A stretch of DNA of 64,000 nt from assembly GCF_001584145.1 (NCBI RefSeq), contig NZ_CP013232.1, positions 4,712,001-4,776,000 on the forward strand. The letters run 5' to 3'. This DNA is from Collimonas fungivorans (GTDB lineage: Bacteria > Pseudomonadota > Gammaproteobacteria > Burkholderiales > Burkholderiaceae_D). This document shows positions 1 to 9,613 of the stretch, one piece after another; within the stretch, counting starts at the first letter, position 1; each line of letters starts with the position of its first letter. The notes under the pieces were generated by a model that was given only the letters and a program-made list of their open reading frames with translations, was not told the DNA's origin and did no database searches. The translations under genes and the position numbers were made by a program.

Positions 1-1901
1 CCCTGGCCGAGCGCGTCACCGCCACCGACCGCACGCCGACGGCATTCCAGTCCGGCGTCAACAAGGTCAGCTGGCTGCTGATCCGCTTCATGATGGTGAT
101 GACGCCGGTGGTGTTCCTGCTGAACGGCTACACCAAGGGCGACTGGGTCGAAGCCTTCCTGTTCGCGATGTCGATCGCAGTCGGCCTGACGCCGGAAATG
201 CTGCCGATGATCGTCACGTCGACCCTGGCCAAGGGCGCCGTTGCGCTGTCGCGCAAGAAGGTCATCGTCAAACGGCTGGACGCGATCCAGAACTTCGGCG
301 CCATGGACGTACTGTGCACCGACAAGACCGGCACCCTGACCCAGGACAAGATTTTCCTGGAACGCCATACCGACATCCTCGGCGAGCAGGACGACCTGGT
401 GCTGGAATATGCCTACCTCAACAGCCACTACCAGACCGGTCTCAAAAACCTGCTGGATGTCGCCGTGCTGGAGCACGCCGAACTGCAGCGCGAAATGGCG
501 CTGGCCTCGGCTTACCGCAAGGTCGATGAAATCCCCTTCGATTTCCAGCGCCGCCGCATGTCGGTGGTGGTCAGCGAACGCGAGGATCACCATGAACTGA
601 TCTGCAAGGGCGCCGTCGAAGAAATCGTCTCGGTCTGCACCCACGCGCGCCACAACGGCCAGGTAGTGCCGTTCACCAAGGAACTGCTGCAGGAAATCTA
701 CGAAACCACTTCCAGCCTGAACGCCGAAGGCTTGCGCGTGGTGGCCGTCGCCGCCAAGGACCTGCCGCCGACCAAGGAAGTGTATGGCGTCGCCGACGAA
801 AGCGACCTGGTCCTGATCGGCTACATCGCCTTCCTCGATCCGCCCAAGGAATCGACCAAGCCGGCGCTGGACGCGCTGAAGGCGCACGGCATCACGGTCA
901 AGATCCTGACCGGCGACAACGAACTGGTGACCGCCAAGATCTGCCGCCAGGTCGGCCTGGCCGTGGACGGCATGTTGCTCGGCAACGACGTCGAGAAAAT
1001 GAGCGACGCCGACCTCGCCATCGCGGTCGACACCACCACCGTCTTCGCCAAGCTGAGCCCGACCCACAAGGAACGCATCGTGCGCGTGCTGCATGACAAG
1101 GGCCACGTGGTCGGCTTCATGGGCGACGGCATCAACGATGCGCCGGCATTGCGCGCAGCCGACATCGGCATCTCGGTCGACACCGCGGTCGATATCGCCA
1201 AGGAAGCGGCCGATATCATCTTGCTGGAAAAGAGCCTGATGGTGCTGGAAGAAGGCGTGCTGGAAGGCCGCAAGACCTTCGCCAACATGCTGAAGTACAT
1301 CAAGATGACGGCCAGCTCCAACTTCGGCAACGTGTTCTCGGTATTAGTTGCAAGCGCGTTCCTGCCGTTCCTGCCGATGCTGCCTTTGCACCTGCTGGTG
1401 CAGAACCTGCTGTACGACATCTCGCAGATCACGATTCCCTTCGATAACGTCGACAAGGAATTCCTGGAAAAACCGCAGCGCTGGAACGCCGGCGAAATCG
1501 GCCGCTTCATGGTGTTCTTCGGCCCGATCAGCTCGATTTTCGACATCACGACATTTGCCCTGATGTGGTATATCTTCGGCGCCAATACGCCGGAACACCA
1601 GACCCTGTTCCAGTCCGGCTGGTTCATCGAAGGCCTGCTGTCGCAAACCCTGATCGTGCACATGATCCGCACCCGCAAGATCCCGTTCTTCCAGAGCCGC
1701 GCTTCGTGGGCCCTGATGAGCATGACACTGATCATCATGGCGGTAGGCATCCTGCTGCCGATGTCGCCGCTGGCGCACTACTTCAAGCTGCAGGCTTTGC
1801 CGCTCACCTACTTCCCGTGGCTGCTGCTTATCCTGGTGGCTTATGCGGTGCTGACGCAGGCGATGAAAGGCTGGTACGCCCGCCGCTACGGCTGGCAATA
1901 G
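1..1901 (+). CDS. mgtA: Magnesium-translocating P-type ATPase (MgtA-type), 5' truncated by window edge
   Basis: P3B-type ATPase that imports Mg2+ across the inner membrane. The reading frame is already open at base 3 and about 632 C-terminal residues are present, against roughly 900 in the family, so the start lies outside the window. Visible motifs are the phosphorylation loop DKTGTLT (from base 321), TGDN (about 908) and the hinge GDGINDAPALR (about 1121), followed by hydrophobic segments forming the C-terminal membrane bundle (about 1330-1890). It ends RRYGWQ-TAG. Any Mg2+-sensing leader would be upstream and is not visible. The MgtA assignment rests on the NFGAMDVLCTDKTGTLT and FDNVD stretches typical of this subfamily. 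Confidence 0.93.
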   Translation, partial: LAERVTATDRTPTAFQSGVNKVSWLLIRFMMVMTPVVFLLNGYTKGDWVEAFLFAMSIAVGLTPEMLPMIVTSTLAKGAVALSRKKVIVKRLDAIQNFGAMDVLCTDKTGTLTQDKIFLERHTDILGEQDDLVLEYAYLNSHYQTGLKNLLDVAVLEHAELQREMALASAYRKVDEIPFDFQRRRMSVVVSEREDHHELICKGAVEEIVSVCTHARHNGQVVPFTKELLQEIYETTSSLNAEGLRVVAVAAKDLPPTKEVYGVADESDLVLIGYIAFLDPPKESTKPALDALKAHGITVKILTGDNELVTAKICRQVGLAVDGMLLGNDVEKMSDADLAIAVDTTTVFAKLSPTHKERIVRVLHDKGHVVGFMGDGINDAPALRAADIGISVDTAVDIAKEAADIILLEKSLMVLEEGVLEGRKTFANMLKYIKMTASSNFGNVFSVLVASAFLPFLPMLPLHLLVQNLLYDISQITIPFDNVDKEFLEKPQRWNAGEIGRFMVFFGPISSIFDITTFALMWYIFGANTPEHQTLFQSGWFIEGLLSQTLIVHMIRTRKIPFFQSRASWALMSMTLIIMAVGILLPMSPLAHYFKLQALPLTYFPWLLLILVAYAVLTQAMKGWYARRYGWQ

Positions 1902-1908
1902 CGTTCGC

Positions 1909-2052
1909 GCGTGGGCACGATGTGCCCACCCTACCTACTTCCCGTGACTGCTGCTTGGCTGGCGATAACACGTAGGGTGGGCACCTGTGCCCACGCGTGA
2001 CCGTGATAACCGGAGTACAAGCAACAGCGTGGGCACGGGGTGCCCACCCTAC
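1909..2052. repeat. GTAGGGTGGGCA palindromic repeat, three copies in alternating orientation
   Basis: Copies at 1909-1934, 1971-1997 and 2027-2052. Each is an imperfect palindrome of GTAGGGTGGGCAC and GTGCCCACGC halves. The last copy overlaps the 3' end of the DUF1345 gene: its CTA (2049-2051) is that gene's TAG stop on the minus strand. The copies alternate in orientation, as in REP/BIME-type elements. Confidence 0.85.
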
Positions 2053-2699
2053 CCGACCAGGCCCGCCGCGATGTTGATCGACAAACCCAGGATGGCGGAG
2101 TTGAACAGGAATGTCAGCACCGACTGCATCAGCACGATCTTGCGCATGGAGCGCGTCATGATGCTGACATCGGAAGTCTGGACCGCGACAGCCATGGTGA
2201 ACGAAAAATAGAGAAAATCCCAGTAGTCGGGATTTTTTTCGTCGTCGGGAAAACGCAGCGGCAGCTTGTCGCCGGCGCAGGCGTAAAACAGGCGCGCATA
2301 GTGCAGCGCAAAGATGGTGCCCACCAGGAACCAGGAACCGAGCACCGTCATGCCGGTAAACATGTACCTGAGCTCTTTCGGCCCCGGCAGGAAATCCTGG
2401 GTATGCGCCAGCCCCAGCACCACTGCGCCGATGCTGCTGACCGCGGCAACGCAAATCAGGACCAGTATCACGGTATCGTTTTCGTCCTCGACCGCGGCGC
2501 GCCTTTTCACCTGTCCTGAGTTGGCTCGGACCATCATCCACCAGAGCGTCGCCAGGTATGTCCAGACGCCGGCGTTCCAGCCGATCAGCAGGCGCGTCAG
2601 GTGCGAACTGGTGGGCTGGACCGCCCACACCGCGAGGCCGACGATCAACGCAATCATCAGGCGCGGGTGGGTGTGAAAAACCAGGCGGCGTATATCCAT
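2049..2699 (-). CDS. DUF1345 family integral membrane protein
   Basis: A 216-residue inner-membrane protein of unknown function. It has several hydrophobic segments ([14 protein letters not shown] near the N-terminus, then segments near residues 70-95, 105-130 and 190-215) and the DUF1345-type stretch [21 protein letters not shown] chose the ATG at 2699 because AAGGA lies 5 bases upstream; a GTG at 2723 would add 8 residues. The stop codon is provided by a GTAGGGTGGGCA repeat. It is convergent with mgtA. No function is proposed beyond a membrane protein of this family. Confidence 0.8.
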   Translation of the reverse strand: MDIRRLVFHTHPRLMIALIVGLAVWAVQPTSSHLTRLLIGWNAGVWTYLATLWWMMVRANSGQVKRRAAVEDENDTVILVLICVAAVSSIGAVVLGLAHTQDFLPGPKELRYMFTGMTVLGSWFLVGTIFALHYARLFYACAGDKLPLRFPDDEKNPDYWDFLYFSFTMAVAVQTSDVSIMTRSMRKIVLMQSVLTFLFNSAILGLSINIAAGLVG

Positions 2700-2792
2700 G
2701 CTTGTCCTTTTTGAATCTGGCACCGATACAAAACGAGGCTACATTGGAGCAGCCTCGCCGTTTCGTCATCGATAGCATATTGCAACTGCGGA

Positions 2793-2979
2793 CTTCCGTG
2801 TGTTTTCGCTTATTTTCTTTGGTTCTTCAGGCTTCTCTGTGGGTAAAGGGGCGCTATCGCGCATGGTTTGCCAAGAAGTAGGGTGGGCACGCTTTTGTGC
2901 CCACGCGGAAGCGCTACAGCGTGGGCACAAAAGCGTGCCCACCCTACACACTTCCGTGTGTTTTCGCTCATTTTCTTTT
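2793..2979. repeat. 28-bp direct repeats flanking a GTAGGGTGGGCA inverted pair
   Basis: The string CTTCCGTGTGTTTTCGCT plus about 10 further bases occurs at 2793-2820 and again at 2951-2979 with one change. Between them lie an inverted palindrome pair (2878-2906 and 2919-2946). The 2700-3008 intergenic stretch holds nothing else I can support as a gene. Confidence 0.75.
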
Positions 2980-3008
2980 AAGCGAGCGCACACGGCGCAC
3001 GGATCTGC

Positions 3009-3479
3009 CTAGTACGGCTTATTCGGCAGGAACTTGCCGTCCAATGTAATCACAGCACGCGAACCGCCATCCGGATCTTCCACCCGCTTCAGGTCCAGCT
3101 TGAAGTTGATGGCGCTGATGATGCCGTCGCCCAGCTCTTCGTGCACCAGCATTTTCAGGGTAGTGCCGTAGATCTGCAGCATTTCGTAAAAACGGTAGAT
3201 GGTCGGATCCGTGGGAATGCCGCCAGGGATGCTGCCGCGCAGGGGGATCGCCTGCAATTCCGCCGCCGCTTCCGGTTCCAGGTCCAGGCGCTGGCAAACC
3301 ACTTCAGCGGCCGCCTTGGGCAAAGCGTGCTGACCCAGCAAGGCTGCGGTGACATACGCCACGCTCAAGCCTGTGCCCGTCGCCAGCTGTTTCCAGGACA
3401 GGTCTTTCAACGCCTTGGCGGCGATGACGCGTGAGGTCAGTGCAATACGGTTATCTTGGTAGACGTTAGCTTGTTGCAT
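3009..3479 (-). CDS. cynS: Cyanate hydratase (cyanase)
   Basis: Cytoplasmic enzyme converting cyanate and bicarbonate to ammonia and CO2 (via carbamate). The 156-residue product matches the usual size. The N-terminal part is helix-turn-helix-like ([26 protein letters not shown]). The catalytic domain keeps the Arg and Glu of YRFYE (about residues 95-99) and the Ser of [10 protein letters not shown] (about 120), the known triad of the family. The ATG at 3479 is preceded by AAAGGAAA. It is the second gene after cynT (51 bp gap), reading away from cynR, which is the classical cyn arrangement. Confidence 0.95.
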   Translation of the reverse strand: MQQANVYQDNRIALTSRVIAAKALKDLSWKQLATGTGLSVAYVTAALLGQHALPKAAAEVVCQRLDLEPEAAAELQAIPLRGSIPGGIPTDPTIYRFYEMLQIYGTTLKMLVHEELGDGIISAINFKLDLKRVEDPDGGSRAVITLDGKFLPNKPY

Positions 3480-3530
3480 GGTATTTCCTTTCAATGAGAG
3501 AAGCAAAAACTACAGAGGGGATACAAAAGG

Positions 3531-4193
3531 TCAGGCCACCAGGGCGCCGCGCTTGGCTTGCGTAGCAACGGTCTGCGGGAATTCGGCGAGCGAAACAAAA
3601 CGGTTGCTGCCGCCGTCCAGCGCCACGATGGAACCGGTTTCGATGTCGTACACCCAGCCGTGCAGGTTAAGCCGGCCCTGTTCCAGCGCCAGCGCAACCG
3701 AGGGGTGGGTTTTCAGATTCACCAGTTGTGCAATCACGTTTTCACGCACCATCGAACTGAGGCGTGCGGCCGGTGAAATATGGGTGCGCGCTGCATTGAC
3801 TACCTTGGCTGAATCGGCGTGGCGCAGCCAGCTGGCTACCGCCGGCAAGTGATCCAGGCACTTGCAGCTGGAGATGGCGGTCATGGCGCCGCAATCGGAA
3901 TGGCCGCAGACCACGATGTCGGTCACGCCCAGCACCGCGACCGCGTATTCGACCGTGGCGGTGACCCCGCCCGGCTCGGAACTATAGGAAGGAACTATAT
4001 TGCCGGCGTTGCGGATCACGAAGATGTCGCCCGGATCCTGCTGGGTCAGCAGTTCCGGCACGACGCGGCTGTCGGAACAGGTGATGAACAACGCACTGGG
4101 GCTCTGGGTCGTTGCCAGCTGCTTGAACAGGGCGGACAGCCCGGGGAAAGCATCTTTCTGGAATTTCAAGACTCCTTCGACGATGGACTTCAT
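3531..4193 (-). CDS. cynT: Beta-class carbonic anhydrase of the cyn operon
   Basis: A 220-residue zinc enzyme interconverting CO2 and bicarbonate. In cyn operons it retains the bicarbonate that cyanase needs as co-substrate. Zinc-site motifs are visible: CSDSR near residue 39 and CGHSDCGAM near residue 97 (ligands Cys, His, Cys plus the Asp/Arg dyad). It is first in a two-gene operon with cynS and divergent from cynR, separated by a 110-bp control region. Length and order match enterobacterial cynTS, without a cynX transporter next to it. Confidence 0.93.
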   Translation of the reverse strand: MKSIVEGVLKFQKDAFPGLSALFKQLATTQSPSALFITCSDSRVVPELLTQQDPGDIFVIRNAGNIVPSYSSEPGGVTATVEYAVAVLGVTDIVVCGHSDCGAMTAISSCKCLDHLPAVASWLRHADSAKVVNAARTHISPAARLSSMVRENVIAQLVNLKTHPSVALALEQGRLNLHGWVYDIETGSIVALDGGSNRFVSLAEFPQTVATQAKRGALVA

Positions 4194-4284
4194 GGCGTTT
4201 CTCCTTGGGTGATGAACAGTGAGACCATGATGGAGCGATCAAACTATTGCGTCCAAGACCGATATACAATCAACTCAATTACTA

Positions 4285-4298
4285 ATACCTATAGTTAT
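4285..4298. promoter_or_regulatory. Candidate CynR operator
   Basis: ATACCTATAGTTAT is an almost perfect palindrome (ATAnCTATAGnTAT) in the cynT-cynR intergenic region. It ends 5 bases before the cynR ATG, so bound protein would cover the regulator's own translation start region. LysR regulators of this type commonly autorepress while activating the divergent operon. The assignment is from position and symmetry only. Confidence 0.5.
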
Positions 4299-4303
4299 CA
4301 AAC

Positions 4304-5194
4304 ATGCTATTACGTCACATACGCTATCTGCTGGCCGTGGTTGAACACCGCAATTTCACGCGTGCGGCAGAAGCGCTGTACGTGTCGCAACCGACTTTGT
4401 CGCAGCAGATAAAACAGCTGGAAGAGACCCTGGGCGTGCAGCTGCTCGACCGCAGCGGCAGGATCGTGCGCGCGACCGATGCCGGCGAGGCTTACCTGGA
4501 CCATGCGCGCAGGGCATTAAGGGAACTGGAGGCGGGGCAACGCGCTATCCATGACGTGCTGGACCTGACGCGCGGCGCCCTGCGCCTGGCGATGACGCCC
4601 AGCTTGACGTCTTACCTGGCAGGGCCGCTGGTCGCCGCTTTCAATGCCAGCTACCCGGGCATCGCCATGCACGTGATTGAAATGCCGCTGGACCGGATCG
4701 AAGCGGCGCTGGCTACCGATGAAGTCGATCTCGGCATTGCCTTCAGCCAGGTCCGCTCGGGCGAAATAACTTGCCAGCCGCTATTTGCGGAAAAACTCAG
4801 CGTAGTGGTTGGCCTTGGCCATCCGCTGCTGCAGCGCCCTGCTCCGATTACCGTACAAGACCTGGAACAGCAGCCTCTGGCATTGCTGAGCGCAGACTTT
4901 GCAACGCGGACCTATGTCGACGCTTATCTGCATCAGCAAGGCATTTCTCCCAGGATCGCGGTCGAAGCCAACACTATCACCGCCATCGTTGAAATTGTGC
5001 GCCGGGGAGGCATGGCGACCATCCTGCCTGACGCCGTCACCCGCGAAAACCCGAACCTGCGGGCAGTCCAGCTGAAGCCGGCGTTGCCGCATCGCGCGGT
5101 GGCGCTATTGCGGCGCAAGGACAGCTACCAGAGCGCCGCATCACGCGCCTTCACGAAGCTGGCGGCAGACATGATGCGTGATCCGGCGCCGTAG
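4304..5194 (+). CDS. cynR: LysR-family transcriptional regulator CynR
   Basis: A 296-residue LysR regulator expected to activate cynTS with cyanate. The N-terminal winged helix-turn-helix (RHIRYLLAVVEHRNFTRAAEALYVSQPTLSQQIKQLEETLGVQLLDRSG) closely resembles CynR, and the rest is a LysR substrate-binding fold. Divergent placement next to cynTS supports the name. No Shine-Dalgarno sequence is visible before the ATG; that region is occupied by the candidate operator. The TAG stop is the first part of a GTAGGGTGGGCA repeat. Confidence 0.9.
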   Translation: MLLRHIRYLLAVVEHRNFTRAAEALYVSQPTLSQQIKQLEETLGVQLLDRSGRIVRATDAGEAYLDHARRALRELEAGQRAIHDVLDLTRGALRLAMTPSLTSYLAGPLVAAFNASYPGIAMHVIEMPLDRIEAALATDEVDLGIAFSQVRSGEITCQPLFAEKLSVVVGLGHPLLQRPAPITVQDLEQQPLALLSADFATRTYVDAYLHQQGISPRIAVEANTITAIVEIVRRGGMATILPDAVTRENPNLRAVQLKPALPHRAVALLRRKDSYQSAASRAFTKLAADMMRDPAP

Positions 5195-5261
5195 GGTGGG
5201 CACCCGTGCCCACGCTGTGCGCATGACCGGCCGTCCGCGTGGGCACAGGTGCCCACCCTAC
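5191..5261. repeat. GTAGGGTGGGCA inverted pair
   Basis: Copies at 5191-5217 and 5237-5261, facing each other. The first copy overlaps the cynR stop codon. Confidence 0.85.
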
Positions 5262-5289
5262 AAAAAAAAAGCGCCCTCGCGGGCGCTTT
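5262..5289 (-). terminator. Rho-independent terminator of the RND operon
   Basis: AAAGCGCCC-TCGC-GGGCGCTTT hairpin at 5268-5289, followed on the minus strand by a run of nine T (complement of 5262-5270). It lies 20 bases past the RND transporter stop. On the plus strand it could also block read-through from cynR. Confidence 0.85.
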
Positions 5290-5308
5290 AACAATTCAGG
5301 CAAACAAT

Positions 5309-8300
5309 CTACTTCTCCGCCGCATGCAGCTTGCCGCCTGCAGTGCTGGCTCCTGCTTCATCACGATGCTCGCCATGGTGCTTGCGCCGCAGCTTGCCGC
5401 TTGCCCATACCAGGAAATCGTCGACGTAGGTGAACACCACGGGAATCACCAGCAGGCTGAGGAAGGTCGAAGTCACCAGGCCGCCGATCACGGCAATCGC
5501 CATCGGTCCGCGGAAGCTGGAATCGGCGCCCAGTCCCAGCGCGATAGGCAGCATGCCGGCGCCCATCGCGATAGTCGTCATGACGATCGGCTGGGCCCGC
5601 TTGTGGCAAGCATCCATCAAGGCGTCAAAGCGGTTCAGGCCATGATCGCGCCGCGCCACGATGGCGTACTCGACCAGCAGGATCGAATTCTTGACCGCAA
5701 TCCCCATCAGCATCAGCAGGCCGATCAGCGACGGCATGGAAAACGAGTTATGCGTGATCAGCAAAGCTGCAAATGCGCCGCCGATGGACAAAGGCAACGC
5801 CGCCAGGATGGTCACCGGCTGCAGGAAACCCTTGAACAGCAGCACCAGCACCATGTAGACGCACAGCACGCCGGTCAGCATCGCCAGGGCAAAGCCGGAG
5901 AACAGCTCCTTCATGACTTCGGCATCGCCCAACGCACCACGCTTGACGTTAGGCGGCAGGTTGTTCAGGCTCGGCAAGGCATTGACCTTGTCCATGACTT
6001 CGCCCAGCTCATGGCCGTTCAGTTCAACGTGGATGATCACGCGGCGGTTGCGGTCGATGCGGTCGATGCGCGCCGGTCCGCTGTCGAAGCGGATGTCGGC
6101 CACCGAGCTGAGCGGCACGTTGCCGCTCTTGCCTTGTACCGACAAGCGTTCCAGCACGCTCATGTCATGCCGCGCATCTTCCGGCAGGCGCACCCGGATC
6201 GGCACCTGGCGTTCCGGCAGGTTCAGCTTGGCGACCGACTGGTCGTAGTCGCCCGAGGTTGCTATGCGCAAGGTTTCGCCGATGGCGGATGCGGTGACGC
6301 CAAGGTCGGCCGCTTTCGCGAAGTTAGGCGTGACGATAATTTCCGGGCGCACCAGGCTGATGCTGGACGTCACGTTGCCGAGATCGGGAATGGTGCGGAT
6401 CTCGCGCTCCACCGCCTGCGTCACCGCGCTCAGCGCCTGCGGATCGTCGCCCGACAGCAGCAGCTGCAATTCCTCGCCGTTGCCGCCGGCGCCGACGGTG
6501 TAGCGCAATCCAGGCAACTTGGTCAGCAGCTTGCGCAGCTCGATATCGACTTCGCTCTGTTTCTTCTTGCGCTCCGGCGGATCCTTGAGCAGCACGGTCA
6601 GGGTGGCGCGCCGCGCATCGTCGCCGCCGATCGCACTGTATACCTGCGATACATCCTTGTTAGTCAGCAGCAAGCTGCGCGCATACTCGGCGCTGGCGCG
6701 GGTGTTCTCCAGGATGCTGCCGGGCGGCAGTTCCAGGGTCACTTGCGTCTGGCCGCGGTCGCTGGCCGGGATGAAGCCGGTCGGCAGGAACGGGATCATC
6801 GCCAGCGATGCGATAAAAAACAGCGCCGCCATGCCCATGGTCTTGACCCGGTGCCGCATGCACCAGGACGCGATCACCAGGTACTTGGCCATCAGGCGGC
6901 TTTCCTTCTTTTCATGCAGGATAGGCTTGAGCAGGTACGCCGCCATCATCGGCGTCAGCAGCCGCGCCACCACCAGCGAGGTGGTCACCGCAATCGCCGC
7001 GGTCCAGCCGAACTGCTTGAAATATTTGCCGACAATGCCGCTCATGAACGCCGTCGGCAGGAACACCGCCACCAGCGTAAAGGTAGTCGCCACCACCGCC
7101 AGGCCGATTTCGTCGGCAGCTTCCATCGCCGCCTGGTACGGCGTCTTGCCCATGCGCAGGTGGCGCACGATGTTTTCGATTTCAACGATCGCATCGTCGA
7201 CCAGGATACCGATCACCAGCGCCAGCGACAGCAAGGTCACGCCGTTGAGGGTGAAGCCGAGATAGTTCATCACCATGAAGGTCGGGATGATCGACAGCGG
7301 CAGCGCCGCCGCGGCCACCAGCGTCGCGCGCCAGTCGCGCAGGAAGAACCAGACCACCAGCACCGCCAGCAGCGCGCCTTCATACAACAGCGACATGGAG
7401 CCGTCATAGTTTTCCTGGACCGCGTCGACGTTGTTGAAGGCTTCCTCGATCTTCACATGGGAAGCTTTCTCGCCCAGCGCCGCGACCGCTTTCTTTACTG
7501 CCTTGGATACCGTGATTTCGCTGGAACCCTTGCTGCGCGTGATTTCAAAACCGACCACCGGCTTGCCGTCGAGCAGCGTGATGGCGGTGCGTTCGCCGAC
7601 GCCGTCGGTCACCTTGGCGACCTGGTCCAGGCGGATCACATGGCCGTCCGGCAAAGCCATCTGCAAGGCAGCGATTTCCGCCACATTGCCGACCGTGCCG
7701 ATGGTGCGCACCGATTGCCGGGCGCCGCTGATATCGGCCTTGCCGCCCGGCGCTTCCTGTTGCACCCGCTGCAGCTGGCGCGAGATCTGCGCTGCCGACA
7801 CGTTCAGGGCCGCCATCCGCTCCGGATCGAGTTCCACCAGCACTTCACGGTTGACGCCGCCGACGCGGGCGATCTTGCCGACGCCAGGCACCGACAGCAA
7901 GGCCTTGGAAACCTCGTTGTCGACAAACCAGGACAGGGCTTCTTCATCCAGCTGTTCGGACTTGACGGTGTAGGTGATGATAGGCTGGCCCGAGGTGCTG
8001 GCCTTGCCGTAGACCGGATCGCGGACGTCGATCGGCAAATCGCTGCGCACGCGGTTGACCGCATCATGTATATCGTCCATGGCTTCCTGGATGTCTTTTT
8101 CCAGGCGGAATTCGATATTGATGTTGACCACGCCATCGTTGATGGTGGTGTAGATATGGCGGATGTCGGTGACGGTAGCGACCGAATTTTCAATCTTGCG
8201 CGCCACCTCGGTTTCCAGCTGCGAGGGCGAAGCGCCCGGCAAGGCGGTGGAAACCGAAATGAAGGGAAAATCGATATCGGGCGAATCCTGGACCAGCATG

Positions 8301-8392
8301 CTTTTGAAACTCATTAGCCCCATGACGGTGAGCATGATGAACAGCAGGATGGCGGGAACCGGGTGCTTGATCGACAGAGCGGAAAAATTCAT
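5309..8392 (-). CDS. RND efflux transporter, inner-membrane pump subunit
   Basis: A 1027-residue proton-driven pump of the AcrB/MdtB superfamily. It starts MNFSALSIKHPVPAILLFIMLTVMG (first membrane helix), followed by a large periplasmic loop. The second membrane block carries the signature GILVDDAIVEIENIVRHL, with the paired Asp residues of the proton relay. The second half repeats the topology (LPTGFIPASDRGQ, then GIAVKNSILLVEYA). It is the last gene of a three-gene operon, 13 bp after the adaptor gene. Substrate cannot be read from sequence; drugs or metabolites are possible. No dedicated regulator is adjacent. Confidence 0.93.
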   Translation of the reverse strand: MNFSALSIKHPVPAILLFIMLTVMGLMSFKSMLVQDSPDIDFPFISVSTALPGASPSQLETEVARKIENSVATVTDIRHIYTTINDGVVNINIEFRLEKDIQEAMDDIHDAVNRVRSDLPIDVRDPVYGKASTSGQPIITYTVKSEQLDEEALSWFVDNEVSKALLSVPGVGKIARVGGVNREVLVELDPERMAALNVSAAQISRQLQRVQQEAPGGKADISGARQSVRTIGTVGNVAEIAALQMALPDGHVIRLDQVAKVTDGVGERTAITLLDGKPVVGFEITRSKGSSEITVSKAVKKAVAALGEKASHVKIEEAFNNVDAVQENYDGSMSLLYEGALLAVLVVWFFLRDWRATLVAAAALPLSIIPTFMVMNYLGFTLNGVTLLSLALVIGILVDDAIVEIENIVRHLRMGKTPYQAAMEAADEIGLAVVATTFTLVAVFLPTAFMSGIVGKYFKQFGWTAAIAVTTSLVVARLLTPMMAAYLLKPILHEKKESRLMAKYLVIASWCMRHRVKTMGMAALFFIASLAMIPFLPTGFIPASDRGQTQVTLELPPGSILENTRASAEYARSLLLTNKDVSQVYSAIGGDDARRATLTVLLKDPPERKKKQSEVDIELRKLLTKLPGLRYTVGAGGNGEELQLLLSGDDPQALSAVTQAVEREIRTIPDLGNVTSSISLVRPEIIVTPNFAKAADLGVTASAIGETLRIATSGDYDQSVAKLNLPERQVPIRVRLPEDARHDMSVLERLSVQGKSGNVPLSSVADIRFDSGPARIDRIDRNRRVIIHVELNGHELGEVMDKVNALPSLNNLPPNVKRGALGDAEVMKELFSGFALAMLTGVLCVYMVLVLLFKGFLQPVTILAALPLSIGGAFAALLITHNSFSMPSLIGLLMLMGIAVKNSILLVEYAIVARRDHGLNRFDALMDACHKRAQPIVMTTIAMGAGMLPIALGLGADSSFRGPMAIAVIGGLVTSTFLSLLVIPVVFTYVDDFLVWASGKLRRKHHGEHRDEAGASTAGGKLHAAEK

Positions 8393-8405
8393 GGCGGCTC
8401 CCGGG

Positions 8406-9590
8406 TTACTTCAAGGCCAGCGGCGCGGCGTTGGCAGCGGCCGGCTTAGTGTCGGCTGGATTCGCCGCCGAACCTGCAACCGGATTAGCCACGCGCACGG
8501 TGTCGCCGTCGGCCAGGAAGCCCGCGCCCTTTTCAATCAGCACCATGGCCGGCGTGATGCTGCTGGCGCCGTCGACCACTTCAATCCGTTCGCCGACCCG
8601 CCGTCCCAGGTTGACCTTGGTCTGGATGACTTTATCGTCCTTGCCCAGCTGGTAGACATAACTGAAGCCGTCGCGCATCACCACCGCGCTTTGCGGCAGA
8701 GTCAGCGCCTCGGCGCGGCCGAGCAGGAACTGGCCGGTGCCGAACATGCCGGCGTGCGCGCTGCCTGGCACCGGCAGGTCGACATACACCAGCGCGTTGC
8801 GGGTAGCCGGATCCACCGTCGGCGCAATCATGCGCACCTTGCCGTCGACCAGCACGCCGTTGGTGACACGCAGCTTCACCGCCTGCCCGACCTTGATCTG
8901 CAGCAGGTCGGTAGCGTTGACTTCGGCGCGCCATTCGAGGCGGCTCTGGCGGATCAGCTTGAATAGTTCCTGGCCTTGCGACGCCACCGCGCCGACGGTT
9001 GCGCTGCGCGAAGAAATGACGCCGTCGTCAGGCGCGATAACCTCGGTCTGGCGCAGCCGGATCTGCTGCATTTCCAGGGCGGCCTGGGCCGACAGCAAAC
9101 GCGCTTTGGCGCTGCGTTCGGCCACTTCGTATTGGGTGGTCTGCTGGCCGCTCAAGGCGCCGCTGTTGACCAGGGTGCGCGCCCGTTCGGCATTGGCGTC
9201 GGCTTCCGACAAGGCGGCGCGCGCTTCTTCCACCGCGGCTTTTTGCTGGGCCACCTGGGCCGCCACGCTTTCATTGGTGAAGCGCGCCAGCACCTGGCCG
9301 CGTTTGACCACATCACCGACGTTGACTCGCACTTCCGCCAGCAGCAAACCGCCCAGCTCGCTGCCGACCACGGCTTCCTGCCAGGCCGCGATGCTGCCGT
9401 TGGCGGTGAGGGACAGCGGCCAGTCGATGGTTTGCGCCTTGGTGGTGGTGACGGTGAGCGACGCCTTCGGCTTGGCGGGTTCCTTGTCGCCGGATTTTGC
9501 GTGGTTGCTGGTAGTGGCCCAGAATGCGCCGCTGGCGATCACGACCACGGCGGCGACGATTGCTGCTTGCTTGAAAGATGGCTTTTTCAT
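8406..9590 (-). CDS. RND efflux periplasmic adaptor (membrane fusion protein)
   Basis: A 394-residue HlyD/AcrA-type adaptor bridging pump and outer-membrane channel. It has an N-terminal hydrophobic anchor (AAIVAAVVVIASGAFWATT), a lipoyl-like half (EAVVGSELGGLLLAEVRVNVGDVVKRGQVLARF), an alpha-helical hairpin (about residues 95-165), a second lipoyl half (VIAPDDGVISSRSATVG) and a beta-barrel region. The C-terminal tail is rich in Ala and Pro. It is the middle gene of the operon, 23 bp after the outer-membrane factor gene. Confidence 0.9.
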   Translation of the reverse strand: MKKPSFKQAAIVAAVVVIASGAFWATTSNHAKSGDKEPAKPKASLTVTTTKAQTIDWPLSLTANGSIAAWQEAVVGSELGGLLLAEVRVNVGDVVKRGQVLARFTNESVAAQVAQQKAAVEEARAALSEADANAERARTLVNSGALSGQQTTQYEVAERSAKARLLSAQAALEMQQIRLRQTEVIAPDDGVISSRSATVGAVASQGQELFKLIRQSRLEWRAEVNATDLLQIKVGQAVKLRVTNGVLVDGKVRMIAPTVDPATRNALVYVDLPVPGSAHAGMFGTGQFLLGRAEALTLPQSAVVMRDGFSYVYQLGKDDKVIQTKVNLGRRVGERIEVVDGASSITPAMVLIEKGAGFLADGDTVRVANPVAGSAANPADTKPAAANAAPLALK

Positions 9591-9613
9591 GACAGGATTC
9601 TTTACGGATAGTA

